This document shows, one piece after another, positions 16,930-25,871 of a DNA stretch of 64,000 bases. The notes below the pieces were generated by a model. The model was not told where the DNA came from. It saw only the letters and a program-made list of their open reading frames with translations, and searched no databases. This DNA is from Pseudomonas sp. DTU_2021_1001937_2_SI_NGA_ILE_001 (GTDB lineage Bacteria; Pseudomonadota; Gammaproteobacteria; Pseudomonadales; Pseudomonadaceae). The translations under genes were made by a program, and so were the position numbers. The stretch's first letter is position 1, and every line of letters starts with the position of its first letter. The stretch spans positions 2,418,001 through 2,482,000 of the forward strand of contig NZ_CP135971.1 in NCBI RefSeq assembly GCF_032463525.1, given 5' to 3'.

Positions 16930-18705
16930 TCACCCGGCGCGAAAGATCGCCTGCTCCATTCCCTGCGCCTGGCACAGCATGCGAAAGCGCCCGTGGCGAC
17001 GATGCAGTGCCTCCGGGGGGCCGTCTTCGACCACACGGCCGTCCTGCAGCACCAGAATGCGGTCGAAGCCGGCTAGGGTCGACAAGCGGTGCGCCACGGC
17101 CAGCACGGTGCGGCCCTGCATCAGCCGTTGCAGGGCCAGTTGCACCATCGCTTCGGACTCCGAATCCAGCGCCGAAGTCGCCTCGTCGAGGATCAGGATC
17201 GGCGCATTCTTCAGGAATGCCCGAGCCAACCCCAGACGCTGGCGCTGGCCGCCGGAGAGCAGCACCCCGCGTTCACCCACGCGGGTCTGCATGCCCTGTG
17301 GCAGCGCCGCGATGAACGTCTCGCAACAGGCATGCCGCGCCGCTTCGGCGATCTGCTGGGCGGTGGCGTGGGGCTGGCCATAGCCGATGTTCTCTTCGAT
17401 GCTGCGATTGAACAGCGCCGGTTCCTGGGGCACCACGGCGATCTGCCGACGCAGGCTGTCCTGGCTGACCGAACGCAGATCACGGTCATCGATGAGAATC
17501 GCCCCGGCACTGACGTCGTCCAGACGCTGCAACAGGTTGATCAGTGTCGACTTGCCGCTGCCGGAGGGGCCGACGATCCCCACCTTCTGCCCTGCCGGAA
17601 TGTCCAGGAACAGATGCTCGAAGGCCGGGCGGCCGTCGGCGTGCCGGTAGCTGACATCCACCAGGCGGATACTGCCGCGCCCGCCGGCGATCTGCTGGCC
17701 GCTGTCGTGCAAGGCATGGGGTCGGGCGATGATCGCCAGGGTTTCGGCAATCACCCCCAGTTGCTGCGAGCTGTCCACCAGCGCCAGGGCCAGGTCCCGC
17801 GAGCCATGCAGGATACGAAAGGTCAGCGCACTGACCATCACCACGTCGCCGGGGCTGACGCGCCCCAGTTGCCACTGCCACAACGCCCAGCCGAGCATGG
17901 CGCCGGCCATCAGGGTCATGCACAGGTCGTGCACAGCACGGACCTTTTCCAGGTGCAGCCAGCTGCGCCGCTGGGCCCGTGCTTCGATGCCGATGGCGCG
18001 CTCCAGGCGACTGCGCTCGCGCTCCCTGGCCGAGAACGCCTTGATCGTCCAGACATTGTTCACCTGATCGACGATCTCACCGCTCACCTGTGCGGCCTGG
18101 GTGGCGAACGCCATGTGCAGGGTACGCCCGCGCAAGCCCATCAGGGTGATGACCCAGGCCACCAGCAACACGCTGCCCAGCAGGCCGAGGCCCATGGACA
18201 ATTGCACGCTGAACAGCACGATCACCGCACCGAGGAAGTCCACGCACGGCGGAATGATCTTCCACGCCAGGCCGGCGTACAGGTACCCGGCAACACCGCC
18301 GGCCGAGGCGATGCGGTTGGCCAGGGCGCCGGCAAAGTGCCTGCTGAAGTAGCCCATGGCGTGGCCGGTCAGGTGGTGGAACAGGTCGACACGCAGGTCT
18401 GCACAGGTGGCCACCACCGTGCGGCAACCTAGGTAGCCACCCAGGCGCCAGAGCAGGTTCTCCAACACGATCAGCGCGATGAACAGGCTGAACGGCTGCC
18501 AGATGTGCGCACTGCCGGAACCGCCGGCGGCCATGCCATCGACCAGCAGCTTCATGGCGTATTGCACCGCCACTGCGCAGCCGGACGCGCCAACGATCAG
18601 CAGCAACAGGCTGCCGAACGCCCCGGCACGTCGCCACACGTAACGCCACAGGAAGGCCAGGGCGCGGCCCGGCAACGGCGTTGCCTCACGGGGGTCAATG
18701 TTCAT
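16930..18705 (-). CDS. ABC exporter, fused permease-ATPase (MsbA/Atm1-like)
   Basis: 591 residues. The N-terminal half has about six membrane helices; the C-terminal half is a nucleotide-binding domain with Walker A GPSGSGKST, Q-loop VVPQEP, signature LSGGQRQRLGLARA, Walker B ILILDEATSALD and H-loop VAHRLSTL. This half-transporter acts as a homodimer and exports lipids, glycolipids or peptides. It ends a four-gene operon with overlapping ends (GT, Glf, GH1-like, exporter), so a galactofuranose-bearing lipid or glycan is the likely cargo. Start at 18705 (MNIDPREATPL) overlaps the previous gene by 11 bases; the longer frame is unrelated sequence. Confidence 0.88.
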   Translation of the reverse strand: MNIDPREATPLPGRALAFLWRYVWRRAGAFGSLLLLIVGASGCAVAVQYAMKLLVDGMAAGGSGSAHIWQPFSLFIALIVLENLLWRLGGYLGCRTVVATCADLRVDLFHHLTGHAMGYFSRHFAGALANRIASAGGVAGYLYAGLAWKIIPPCVDFLGAVIVLFSVQLSMGLGLLGSVLLVAWVITLMGLRGRTLHMAFATQAAQVSGEIVDQVNNVWTIKAFSARERERSRLERAIGIEARAQRRSWLHLEKVRAVHDLCMTLMAGAMLGWALWQWQLGRVSPGDVVMVSALTFRILHGSRDLALALVDSSQQLGVIAETLAIIARPHALHDSGQQIAGGRGSIRLVDVSYRHADGRPAFEHLFLDIPAGQKVGIVGPSGSGKSTLINLLQRLDDVSAGAILIDDRDLRSVSQDSLRRQIAVVPQEPALFNRSIEENIGYGQPHATAQQIAEAARHACCETFIAALPQGMQTRVGERGVLLSGGQRQRLGLARAFLKNAPILILDEATSALDSESEAMVQLALQRLMQGRTVLAVAHRLSTLAGFDRILVLQDGRVVEDGPPEALHRRHGRFRMLCQAQGMEQAIFRAG

Positions 18706-19879
18706 CACGGTCTCGGCCCGTTGCCGGGGCAAAACGCGCCGCAGCAGCCTGCATCGCCACTTGCAACGGGCGGTGCACTGGTCGCTGGCCTTGGGCATCG
18801 GGGTAACCGAACAGCCCGGCGGCGCAATAGCGGTCGTTGTCCCAACCGGGGTAGTCGAGAAACGGATACCAGCACAGCCCCTCGACCGGTACGCCACGGG
18901 CCAGGGCAAGCTGCAGCTGGTCGACGATGTAGTTCAGCCAGGGCACGCGCTGCTCGCCCTCGGTGCCGGTTTCCGAGAGCAACAGCGGGCGCTGGTAACG
19001 CTGGTACACCTCACTGAGCATGCCCACCAACGGGCGGAAGTCCGCGCTGTCGGGCGAGATGCGCGGCCCTTGGAAATACCACTGGTTGGCCGGGTAGTAA
19101 TTGACGCCCAGAACATCCAGGTAGTCTTCACGACCGCCCAGCCCCGGCCAGCGGCGCCCAGTAAGCATGTCCAGGGCCTGGAACTGCGCCTGGCGGTAGG
19201 CTTCGGCGGCGGCGACACGCTCGGCACGCCGAGAGGCAGAAACCACGTTCACCAGCGGCTCGCACTGCATGAAGCGCGCGCCAGGGTCGACCTCGCGGAT
19301 CGCCTCGATCGCCGCGATGCTGGCGCGCACCAACTGGTGCTTGAGTTCATCGCCACGGCCCTGGGCAGCGGGCCTGATGCCCCCCACCTCGCCGCCTGCC
19401 CAGCTCCAGTAGGAGATTTCATTGACCGGCGTATAGAACGGCGCCGCGATGCCCTCCTCGCGCAGCCAGCGTGCGGCGGCCCCGGCGTAGCGTGCGAAGC
19501 GCTCGACGAACGCCGGGCGCCAGATGTCCAGGTCGTCGGGGTAGCCGTAGTGGCACAGGTCCCAGATCACCTGCACGCCGCAGGCCTGGGCGGCGCCCAG
19601 TTGCGGCCGCAGGCTGCGCCAGTCGTAGCGCCCGGCCTGGCGCTCGATCAGGTGCCAGCGCAGGCCATCGCGCACGCAGCGGATACCCAGCGCGGCCAGT
19701 TGCTGGTAGTCCTGCGTGGCCCAGGCCGCATGCCCGGTGGACGCCAGCAGGTCGAGGCGTTGGCCGTCGGCGCGTCGGTGCGCGGCGCATTCGTAGCCGG
19801 CCATCAGGAAACTGCTGAAGATACGCCCTGGCACGTGGCGACCTCCTTGCACGGGCAATGCCGGTTCAGCCTGGCTCAT
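18695..19879 (-). CDS. Family-1-like glycoside hydrolase (beta-glucosidase-related)
   Basis: 394 residues, TIM-barrel retaining glycosidase of the GH1/clan A type: acid/base Glu154 in TPVNEISYWSW and nucleophile Glu303 in LLLSETGTEGE, with the expected spacing. It lacks a signal peptide, so it should act in the cytoplasm, and is shorter than classical GH1 enzymes (about 450). It overlaps glf by 14 bases and the exporter by 11. Inside this operon it may trim or transglycosylate the glycoconjugate rather than digest food sugars. Some relatives are annotated only as 'beta-glucosidase-like'. Substrate unknown. Confidence 0.75.
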   Translation of the reverse strand: MSQAEPALPVQGGRHVPGRIFSSFLMAGYECAAHRRADGQRLDLLASTGHAAWATQDYQQLAALGIRCVRDGLRWHLIERQAGRYDWRSLRPQLGAAQACGVQVIWDLCHYGYPDDLDIWRPAFVERFARYAGAAARWLREEGIAAPFYTPVNEISYWSWAGGEVGGIRPAAQGRGDELKHQLVRASIAAIEAIREVDPGARFMQCEPLVNVVSASRRAERVAAAEAYRQAQFQALDMLTGRRWPGLGGREDYLDVLGVNYYPANQWYFQGPRISPDSADFRPLVGMLSEVYQRYQRPLLLSETGTEGEQRVPWLNYIVDQLQLALARGVPVEGLCWYPFLDYPGWDNDRYCAAGLFGYPDAQGQRPVHRPLQVAMQAAAARFAPATGRDRDEH

Positions 19880-21035
19880 CGAAACCGCTCACCGGCACGC
19901 CCGCCTGCCGGGCGATGCGCTGGAACAGTGCCAGTGCCTGGCCGACCACCTGATCCATGTTGTAGTACTTGTAGGTGCCCAGGCGGCCCAGGAAGGTGAC
20001 GTTGGCGGTGCGCTCTGCCAAAGCCTTGTAGCGCCGGTACAGCTCGGCATTCTCCGGGCGCGGCACCGGGTAATAGGGCTCGCCCTCGGCGCACGGGAAT
20101 TCCCGAGTGATGCTGGTACAGGCGTGGCGCTGGCCAGTGAGGTGCTTGTATTCGGTGATGCGTGTCCAGGGCACCTCGGCGGCCGGGTAGTTGACCACCG
20201 CCACCGGCTGGTACCACGGCTGTTCCAGCGTCTGGTGTTCGAAACGCAGCGAGCGGTAGGGCAGGCGCCCGTAACAATGCTCGAAGTACTCGTCGATCGG
20301 CCCGCAATACACCAGTTGGCGATAGCGCAGCGCATGGCGCACGCGGCGAAAGTCGGTGCCCAGCAACAGGTCGATGCCCGGCTGGTCGAGCATGCGTTCG
20401 AACATTCGCGTATAGCCGTGCAGCGGCATCATCTGGAAGCTGTCGGTGAAATAGCGATCGTCGTCGCTGGTGCGGGTCGGTACACGGGCGGTGACGGACC
20501 TGTCCAGCTCGGCAGGGTCCAGCCCCCATTGCTTGCGGGTGTAGCCACGGAAGAACTTCTCGTACAGCTCGCGGCCCACCTGGCTGACCACCACGTCTTC
20601 GGCACTGCGAATCGGATCGACCGGCTCGGCGCGCGCCGCCAGGAAAACCTCGGCCTGCGCCGGGTCCATGGCTAGGCCGTAGAGGCGGTTGAGGGTGGTG
20701 AGGTTGATCGGAATCGGCAGCAACTGACCGTCCACCTGCGCCAGCACCCGATGCTCGTAAGGCCGCCAGGCGGTGAAGCGCGACAGGTATTCGACGATAC
20801 GCGGGGCGTTGGTGTGGAAGATGTGCGGGCCATAGCGATGCACGCGCACACCGGCAGCGTCCAGGTGGTCGTAGGCATTGCCGCCAATGTGCTCACGGCG
20901 GTCGAGCAGCAGCACACGGCGGCCCAGCTGGCTGGCCAGGCGCTCGGCCAATACGCTGCCAGCGAAGCCGGCACCGACGATCAGGTAATCGTAGGCTGGC
21001 GCGCCCAAGGCTTGGGGCAAGTTCAGCGCTGGCAT
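19866..21035 (-). CDS. glf: UDP-galactopyranose mutase
   Basis: 389 residues. N-terminal FAD-binding motif VGAGFAGSVLAERLA, then HIGGNAYD, GPHIFHTN, FRGYTRKQWG, SVTARVPTRTSDDDRYF and the C-terminal GRLGTYKYYNMDQVVGQAL, all hallmarks of Glf. The flavoenzyme interconverts UDP-galactopyranose and UDP-galactofuranose, giving the donor for galactofuranosyl transfer. The divergent galE at 22483 would supply UDP-galactose. Start at 21035 overlaps the glycosyltransferase by 13 bases. Galactofuranose is uncommon in Pseudomonas, which makes the cluster notable. Confidence 0.93.
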   Translation of the reverse strand: MPALNLPQALGAPAYDYLIVGAGFAGSVLAERLASQLGRRVLLLDRREHIGGNAYDHLDAAGVRVHRYGPHIFHTNAPRIVEYLSRFTAWRPYEHRVLAQVDGQLLPIPINLTTLNRLYGLAMDPAQAEVFLAARAEPVDPIRSAEDVVVSQVGRELYEKFFRGYTRKQWGLDPAELDRSVTARVPTRTSDDDRYFTDSFQMMPLHGYTRMFERMLDQPGIDLLLGTDFRRVRHALRYRQLVYCGPIDEYFEHCYGRLPYRSLRFEHQTLEQPWYQPVAVVNYPAAEVPWTRITEYKHLTGQRHACTSITREFPCAEGEPYYPVPRPENAELYRRYKALAERTANVTFLGRLGTYKYYNMDQVVGQALALFQRIARQAGVPVSGFDEPG

Positions 21036-22180
21036 TCGATCTGCTCCCTGATCAGCTCGCAGGTGCTGTCCCACGACATGTTCTTGATCAGGCTGTCGAC
21101 CTTCTCCACCACTTGCCACGGCTCGCGGGCCAGCTGCAGGGCCGCTTCGGCGGCGGCAATGAATTCGTCGGGCGTGGCGCCGATCAGTACCGCGCCGTTG
21201 CCGTCGAAGCGGTTGAGCACGTCATGAATGGGCGTGGACACCACCGGCCTGCCTCCGGCCAGGTACTCGGGGGCCTTGGTCGGGCTGATGAAGCGCGTCG
21301 ACTCATTCATGGCAAAGGGCATCAGCGCCACCTCCCAGCCCGCCAGGTAGGCCGGCAGCTCGGCGTACGGCCGCGCCCCCAGGTAATGCAGGTTGGCCAG
21401 GCGCGGCAGCGTGGCCGGGTCGATCTTCACCACCGGACCGATCAGCACGATCTGCCAGGCCGGTCGCTGGCGGGCCAGCGCTTCGAGCAAGGCCAGGTCG
21501 AGCCGCTCGTCGATGACACCGAAGTACCCCAGGCGTGGCCGGGCGATGCCCGCCTGATCTGGCGGCTCGGGCTGCGCCTCACGGGCCTTGGCGAAATGCG
21601 CGATATCCACGCCGCTGGGCAACAGGTGCACGTTGCCGTGACGCTGGGTGCGGGACTTCCACAGGCTGTAGCCGCCGGCGAACACCACGTCGGCGCGCGC
21701 CAGCAGTTCGTGCTCCAGCTCCGTCAGGCGCGCCGGTGCATGGCGAAACGCCGACAGCTCGTCCATGCAGTCGAAGATCACCATCTGCCCTTGCAGGTGC
21801 ACGCTGAAGGTCATGCTCATCGGCGTGAAGTACCACAGCAGCAGCGAGGTCAGCGACTGCGGCGCCAACCAGGTATCGAGCAACTGGCGCTGGGCCTCGG
21901 CCACCTGGGCTTCGTCCAGCCCGGCCGGCAGCCGTGGCAGCAGCACCGTCACCCCCTCGGCCACCGTCTGGGTATCCAGCACGGCGTCCGGGCGTTCTTC
22001 GAACAGCGGTTCTTCGAAGAACGCCACGTCGTAGTCACGCGCCAGACGCGACATCAGTTGCTGCGGGCGCTGCCAGACGAAATTCCAGCGCAGGTGCGAA
22101 AAGCACAGCAGCAGCGGCCGCGCCGAGCTGGGTGGCAAGGGGGTCAACGGGGACTGTCCGGGCTGTCGCTCAGGCTTCAT
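21023..22180 (-). CDS. Glycosyltransferase, GT-B fold
   Basis: 385 residues. The opening LLLCFSHLRWNFVWQRPQQLMSRLA is characteristic of a group of family 1/4-type transferases found beside UDP-galactopyranose mutase genes. The C-terminal nucleotide-sugar half shows GYFGVIDERLDLALLEAL, LGARPYAELPAYLAGWEVALMPF and the acidic EX7E-like region STRFISPTKAPEYLAGG. No signal or membrane helix. First gene of the leftward operon; ATG 22180 has AGGAGCG upstream. It may transfer galactofuranose made by Glf, but the donor cannot be read from sequence. Confidence 0.83.
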   Translation of the reverse strand: MKPERQPGQSPLTPLPPSSARPLLLCFSHLRWNFVWQRPQQLMSRLARDYDVAFFEEPLFEERPDAVLDTQTVAEGVTVLLPRLPAGLDEAQVAEAQRQLLDTWLAPQSLTSLLLWYFTPMSMTFSVHLQGQMVIFDCMDELSAFRHAPARLTELEHELLARADVVFAGGYSLWKSRTQRHGNVHLLPSGVDIAHFAKAREAQPEPPDQAGIARPRLGYFGVIDERLDLALLEALARQRPAWQIVLIGPVVKIDPATLPRLANLHYLGARPYAELPAYLAGWEVALMPFAMNESTRFISPTKAPEYLAGGRPVVSTPIHDVLNRFDGNGAVLIGATPDEFIAAAEAALQLAREPWQVVEKVDSLIKNMSWDSTCELIREQIECQR

Positions 22181-22482
22181 GGAGGCGCTCCTGTCAGGGT
22201 TGGGTCGAACGACCGGCACCTTGAGGGTCCCGGCGCTCTGCGGCTGGCCAAGCAAGGACCGGGACCACTGACACTCCGCCTTGTGCCTGTTTGGAGGCCC
22301 CTCCGCGCCTGCCGTTCAGCCCTTTCGTCGGCAGCCGATGAAGGGCCACCGCCGCTGGCCCCCTGGCCCTGAACTCCAGCGCCACCCCGGCACCCTGAAG
22401 AGAATGATCCGCTATCCGAGCCCGCTTCCCGGATGCGCACGCTGGCCGTGCCGCCGGCACGGCCCACCGGGAGGGCTCACGG
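22181..22482. other. Divergent intergenic region between glycosyltransferase and galE
   Basis: About 300 bases, very GC-rich. It must hold the promoters of both the leftward galactofuranose operon and rightward galE. I see no clear -35/-10 pair or operator. Confidence 0.4.
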
Positions 22483-23517
22483 ATGATTCTGGTCACAGGG
22501 GGTACCGGCTACATTGGCGCGCACATCGCCGTGGAGCTGTTGGCGCTTAACCACGAGGTGCTGCTGCTCGACAACCTGAGCAACAGCTCACCCGACGTGC
22601 TGGCGCGCATCGCCCGGCTGAGCGGGCAGGCACCGCGCTTCATCCGCGCCGACGTGCGCCACCGCCCGGTGCTGGACAACCTGCTGCGCCGCCACCGCAT
22701 CACGGCCGTCATCCACTGCGCCGGGCTCAAGGCAGTGGCCGAGAGCGTGCGCGAGCCGCTGCGCTACTTCGACACCAATGTCAGTGGCAGCCTCACGCTG
22801 TTCCAGGCCATGGCCGACGCCGGGGTGTTCAAGCTGGTGTTCAGTTCTTCGGCCACGGTATATGGCCAGTGCGAGCACATGCCCATCGCCGAAAGCTGCC
22901 CCACCGGCCTGCCGGCCAGCCCCTATGGGCAATCCAAGCTGATGGCCGAACAGGTAATCACCAGCATGGCCGCCGCCGACCCGCGCTGGTCGGTGGCCCT
23001 GCTGCGTTATTTCAACCCGATTGGCGCGCATGCTTCCGGGCTGCTGGGCGAACGCCCCAGCCATACGCCGAACAATCTGCTGCCCTACCTGCTGCAGGTG
23101 GCCAGCGGCGAGCGCGCGGTGCTGCGCATTTTCGGCCACGACTACCCGACCCCGGACGGCACCGGGGTGCGTGACTACGTGCATGTGGCGGACCTGGCCG
23201 CCGGGCACTGCCATGCGCTGCGCTACCTGCAGGCACATGACGGCGTGCACCTGTGGAACATGGGCACCGGTCACGGTCATTCGGTGCTGGAAGTGGTAGC
23301 GGCCTTCGAGCAGGTCACCGGCGTGCGCATTGCACGGGTCTTCGAGGCGCGCCGCCAGGGCGATATCGCGCGCTGCTGGGCCGACCCGAGCAAGGCCGCC
23401 CGGCAACTGCAATGGCGCGCCCGGCATGGCCTGGAGCGCATGCTTGCCGATGCCTGGCGCTGGCAGTGCAACGGCCTGGCGGACCAGGACCGCAGTCGCC
23501 AGGCGCTGGCCGAGTAA
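22483..23517 (+). CDS. galE: UDP-glucose 4-epimerase
   Basis: 344 residues, extended SDR. NAD-binding GGTGYIGAHIAVEL at the N-terminus, then VIHCAGLKAVAESVREPLRYF, catalytic region SSSATVYG, YGQSK (Tyr/Lys pair) and RYFNPIGAH, with the late GDGTGVRDYVHV-type motif (TGVRDYVHVADLA). It interconverts UDP-glucose and UDP-galactose. Divergent from the glf operon, it would feed UDP-galactose into it. GGAGGG lies ahead of the ATG at 22483. Confidence 0.95.
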   Translation: MILVTGGTGYIGAHIAVELLALNHEVLLLDNLSNSSPDVLARIARLSGQAPRFIRADVRHRPVLDNLLRRHRITAVIHCAGLKAVAESVREPLRYFDTNVSGSLTLFQAMADAGVFKLVFSSSATVYGQCEHMPIAESCPTGLPASPYGQSKLMAEQVITSMAAADPRWSVALLRYFNPIGAHASGLLGERPSHTPNNLLPYLLQVASGERAVLRIFGHDYPTPDGTGVRDYVHVADLAAGHCHALRYLQAHDGVHLWNMGTGHGHSVLEVVAAFEQVTGVRIARVFEARRQGDIARCWADPSKAARQLQWRARHGLERMLADAWRWQCNGLADQDRSRQALAE

Positions 23518-23592
23518 GCGGCTTGAGCCACGAGGCGGCGTCATGTTCACAGCAGATGCAGGGGCTGTGCTGACCCTTTCACGGCTGAAGCC
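23518..23592. repeat. Decayed composite REP element
   Basis: GCGGCTTGAGCC and CACGGCTGAAGCC remain in opposite orientation around the spacer GTTCACAGCAGATGCAG, the same spacer found in the complete elements. Outer repeats are gone. Confidence 0.5.
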
Positions 23593-23610
23593 TGCCAGCC
23601 AGAACCGGGC

Positions 23611-23877
23611 TCAGTGCTGACTGGCCCCTGCGGCCGACAATGGCTCCAACTGGTCAATCAAATGGTGCGTCAGCTGGCGCGCCTGGACGACCAGGTGCAT
23701 GGTGCTCATGGCCAGGTCGCGGGCCTGACCTTGCAGGCTGTCACCGCACTCGTAGGCCGTGGCAGTGGCGCAGCGCAGCACGTCGTACAGCTCGCAGAGC
23801 TGGGTCTCGAAGGCGGTGATGAGGTGTTCGGGAACCGGAACGGGGAATGGCGGATCGGGGACGAGTTTCTTGGTCAT
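23611..23877 (-). CDS. Small conserved Pseudomonas protein (DUF3077/DUF6124-like)
   Basis: 88 residues. MTKKLVPDPPFPVP opens the protein, a 'K.VPDPP' start shared by a set of small Pseudomonas proteins of unknown function; the rest is two predicted helices (LITAFETQLCELYDVLRCATATAYECG, MSTMHLVVQARQLTHHLIDQLEPL). No signal peptide. Start at 23877 has a good AGGAGT-like site (TAGGAGTTGTACCG) upstream. Family assignment is tentative. Confidence 0.6.
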   Translation of the reverse strand: MTKKLVPDPPFPVPVPEHLITAFETQLCELYDVLRCATATAYECGDSLQGQARDLAMSTMHLVVQARQLTHHLIDQLEPLSAAGASQH

Positions 23878-24414
23878 CGGTACAACTCCTATTGATTGAA
23901 GGAAGTCGCCACCGGGATCGCGGCCAAGCGAATGGTGGCAACTGCACAAGGGTTGGCCGACCGGACAATAGGCAACCCGGCACACCCGAAGGTGTCCCTT
24001 GCGCAGCTGCCATGGAGCATCGTCGTGAAAGTCTCTTCACGATGAAGGTTCTGGCGTGCTGCGCCTATTGATCGAGTAACCGGGCGGCCAAGCCCTGCCG
24101 CTTTGTCAGCGACGGCAGGCAGCCTAGTCAGCAGGGTCCATGGGCGCAAGCGGCCGGGATTCTCTCGGAAAAGTCCTTCAAGAGAAAGAGAGGCATCTTG
24201 CAATCAGACCGCGAGACCGGCCGTCCCTTGACCTTTTTGTCCTGGCCGCCAGCGCACCACGCCTACGCCAGACGACAGGCGCCATAAAACCGTAGCTGCT
24301 GGCCCTCGGGGTGATATAGGATGCCGGGCTGCTGAGGGATCAGCATGGGACCGTTCCGGGCCCGGCGCGACACTCACCGCTTCACCGGTCTCCATTACCT
24401 GACTCGGGGTTCCC
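23878..24414. other. Long intergenic region, no gene seen
   Basis: About 540 bases between divergent genes. Contains an imperfect hairpin TGCCGCTTTGTCAGCGACGGCA near 24097 and a lone TTGACC near 24229 without a good -10. No reliable open frame or RNA gene. Confidence 0.35.
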
Positions 24415-25428
24415 TTGGCTGAGCACTTCCCTCTCCTGCAACGGACAATGGCGCTGTCCAACGCGCTGCGCGCCCGTCCGCGGCTGGCCTACAGCGTGAG
24501 CGTGATCATGTTCGCCCTCAGCCTGTTCGCCCGGCTCGAACTGATGGAAGAACTGCCGCAAGGCTTTCCCTACCTGACCTTCTTTCCGGCGGTGATTCTC
24601 ACCGCGTTCTTCTGCGGCACCCTGCCCAGTGCACTGTGCGCCTTGTTGTCCGGGCTGGCCGCCTGGTACTGGCTGATTACCCCCGGACAGCCGTTCAGTT
24701 TCAGTGGCGGCGCCCTGCTGGCCCTGGCGTTCTTCGCCTTCATCGTCATCGTCGATATCGTGCTGATCCACTTCATGCACAGCACGGGCACCCGCCTGCT
24801 ACGCGAGCAGCGGGTCATCCGCGAGCTGTACGACCGACAGAACGTGATGTTCGCCGAGCTGCAGCACCGCGTGGCCAACAACATGCAGTTCATCTCCAGC
24901 ATCCTGTACCTGGGCAAGCAGAACATCCGCAAAGGCGCAGACCCGGTGGAAGTGCTCAAGGACGCACAGCAGCGTCTGCATGGGATCTCGCGTATTCACC
25001 GGCGCCTCTACGACCCCAGCCGCGCCGACCTGCCGGTGTCGGCCTGCCTGGCCGAGCTGTGCGAAGACTTGATGGAAATCAGCGACAACTCGCAAGTGCG
25101 CTGCGAAGTCGAACCCAGCGAGGCACGCCTGGACCTGACGCGCCTGACGACGCTGTCGATGCTGGTCGCCGAGCTGGTGACCAACGCCCTCAAGCATGCC
25201 TTCCCCGACGACCAGCCGGGATTGATCACGGTCTCGTTGCAGCCTGTGCAACCCGAGGGATACCGCCTGGTGATCAGCGACAACGGCAAAGGCTTCACCG
25301 GCCCGGACGGCCACCCCGACCCGCGCAGCCTGGGCCTGAAGATCATCGCCAGCTTCGCCGCGCAACTGGGCGCCACGCCGGTATGGCGCAATGATCAGGG
25401 TACGCAGGTGGAGATGGTGTTTCGTTGA
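24415..25428 (+). CDS. Membrane sensor histidine kinase, HisKA_2 type
   Basis: About 337 residues. The N-terminal 125 residues carry four hydrophobic segments like the DUF4118/KdpD-type membrane region (YLTFFPAVILTAFFCGTLPSALC, LLALAFFAFIVIVDIVLIHF). The phospho-acceptor region is of the HisKA_2/HWE kind (FAELQHRVANNMQFISSILYL), followed by HATPase boxes (ELVTNALKHAFPD, ISDNGKGF, SLGLKIIASFAAQLG). No partner regulator is adjacent, so it is an orphan kinase. The start is uncertain: TTG at 24415 with GGGG upstream, or ATG at 24448 with a weak site. Such kinases often signal to PhyR-type or stand-alone receivers. Confidence 0.8.
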   Translation: MAEHFPLLQRTMALSNALRARPRLAYSVSVIMFALSLFARLELMEELPQGFPYLTFFPAVILTAFFCGTLPSALCALLSGLAAWYWLITPGQPFSFSGGALLALAFFAFIVIVDIVLIHFMHSTGTRLLREQRVIRELYDRQNVMFAELQHRVANNMQFISSILYLGKQNIRKGADPVEVLKDAQQRLHGISRIHRRLYDPSRADLPVSACLAELCEDLMEISDNSQVRCEVEPSEARLDLTRLTTLSMLVAELVTNALKHAFPDDQPGLITVSLQPVQPEGYRLVISDNGKGFTGPDGHPDPRSLGLKIIASFAAQLGATPVWRNDQGTQVEMVFR

Positions 25429-25493
25429 TTGGCCCGGGTTGGGCGAGCTTTTCAGGCGGCGGCTTCAGCCGCGAAAGGCTTTCCGGCCGAAGC

Positions 25494-25633
25494 CAATACT
25501 GTTCGATTAAGCGCTTTGCGGCTTGTGGGAGCGAGCTTGCTCGCGAAAAGCGGGCAAAGTTGCTGAATTTACTGTGAACGTGACGCCGCTTTCGCGAGCA
25601 AGCTCGCTCCCACGGTCTAACTGACCAGTATTG
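25494..25633. repeat. Composite REP element, type 2
   Basis: Left outer repeat CAATACTGTTCGATTAAGCG, inner GGAGCGAGCTTGCTCGCGAA and its inverse TTCGCGAGCAAGCTCGCTCC around a spacer with CTGTGAACGTGACGCCGC, right outer repeat GTCTAACTGACCAGTATTG. A type-1 REP pair is nested just before it at about 25459-25493. Confidence 0.78.
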
Positions 25634-25664
25634 CGGCTAACGCCGGTCCTACTGCGAAAAGCCT

Positions 25665-25871
25665 TCAGAGGCTCCAGAGCACCCCTTGTGCCTTGGCTCG
25701 CTCATGGCACAGAACCAATACGGCGCGGCGTTCGTCGTTGCTCATGCGGCTCCAGCCGGTGATTTCCTGCACGCTGCGCTGGCAGCCGGTGCAGATGTCG
25801 GCTTCGTCCAGCGAACAGATGCTCACGCACGGCGAACGCACGGGTTTTTCCGGGGGCTGTTCAGTCGTCAT
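25665..25871 (-). CDS. DUF1289 domain protein
   Basis: 68 residues, with the DUF1289 cysteine pattern [22 protein letters not shown] followed by [17 protein letters not shown]. The four Cys suggest a small metal or iron-sulfur site; function unknown. Start at 25871 overlaps the gamma-carbonic anhydrase stop by 11 bases, so both are likely cotranscribed. A longer in-frame extension to 25973 would lie inside that gene. Confidence 0.82.
   Translation of the reverse strand: MTTEQPPEKPVRSPCVSICSLDEADICTGCQRSVQEITGWSRMSNDERRAVLVLCHERAKAQGVLWSL

Noticed and set aside
19866..20529. Alternative frame within glf
   Set aside because: Arg/Pro/Ala-rich shadow; the Glf frame carries all family motifs.
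23878..24414. Small RNA or tRNA gene in the long gap
   Set aside because: Only a weak hairpin is visible; no cloverleaf, promoter plus terminator pair or conserved motif.
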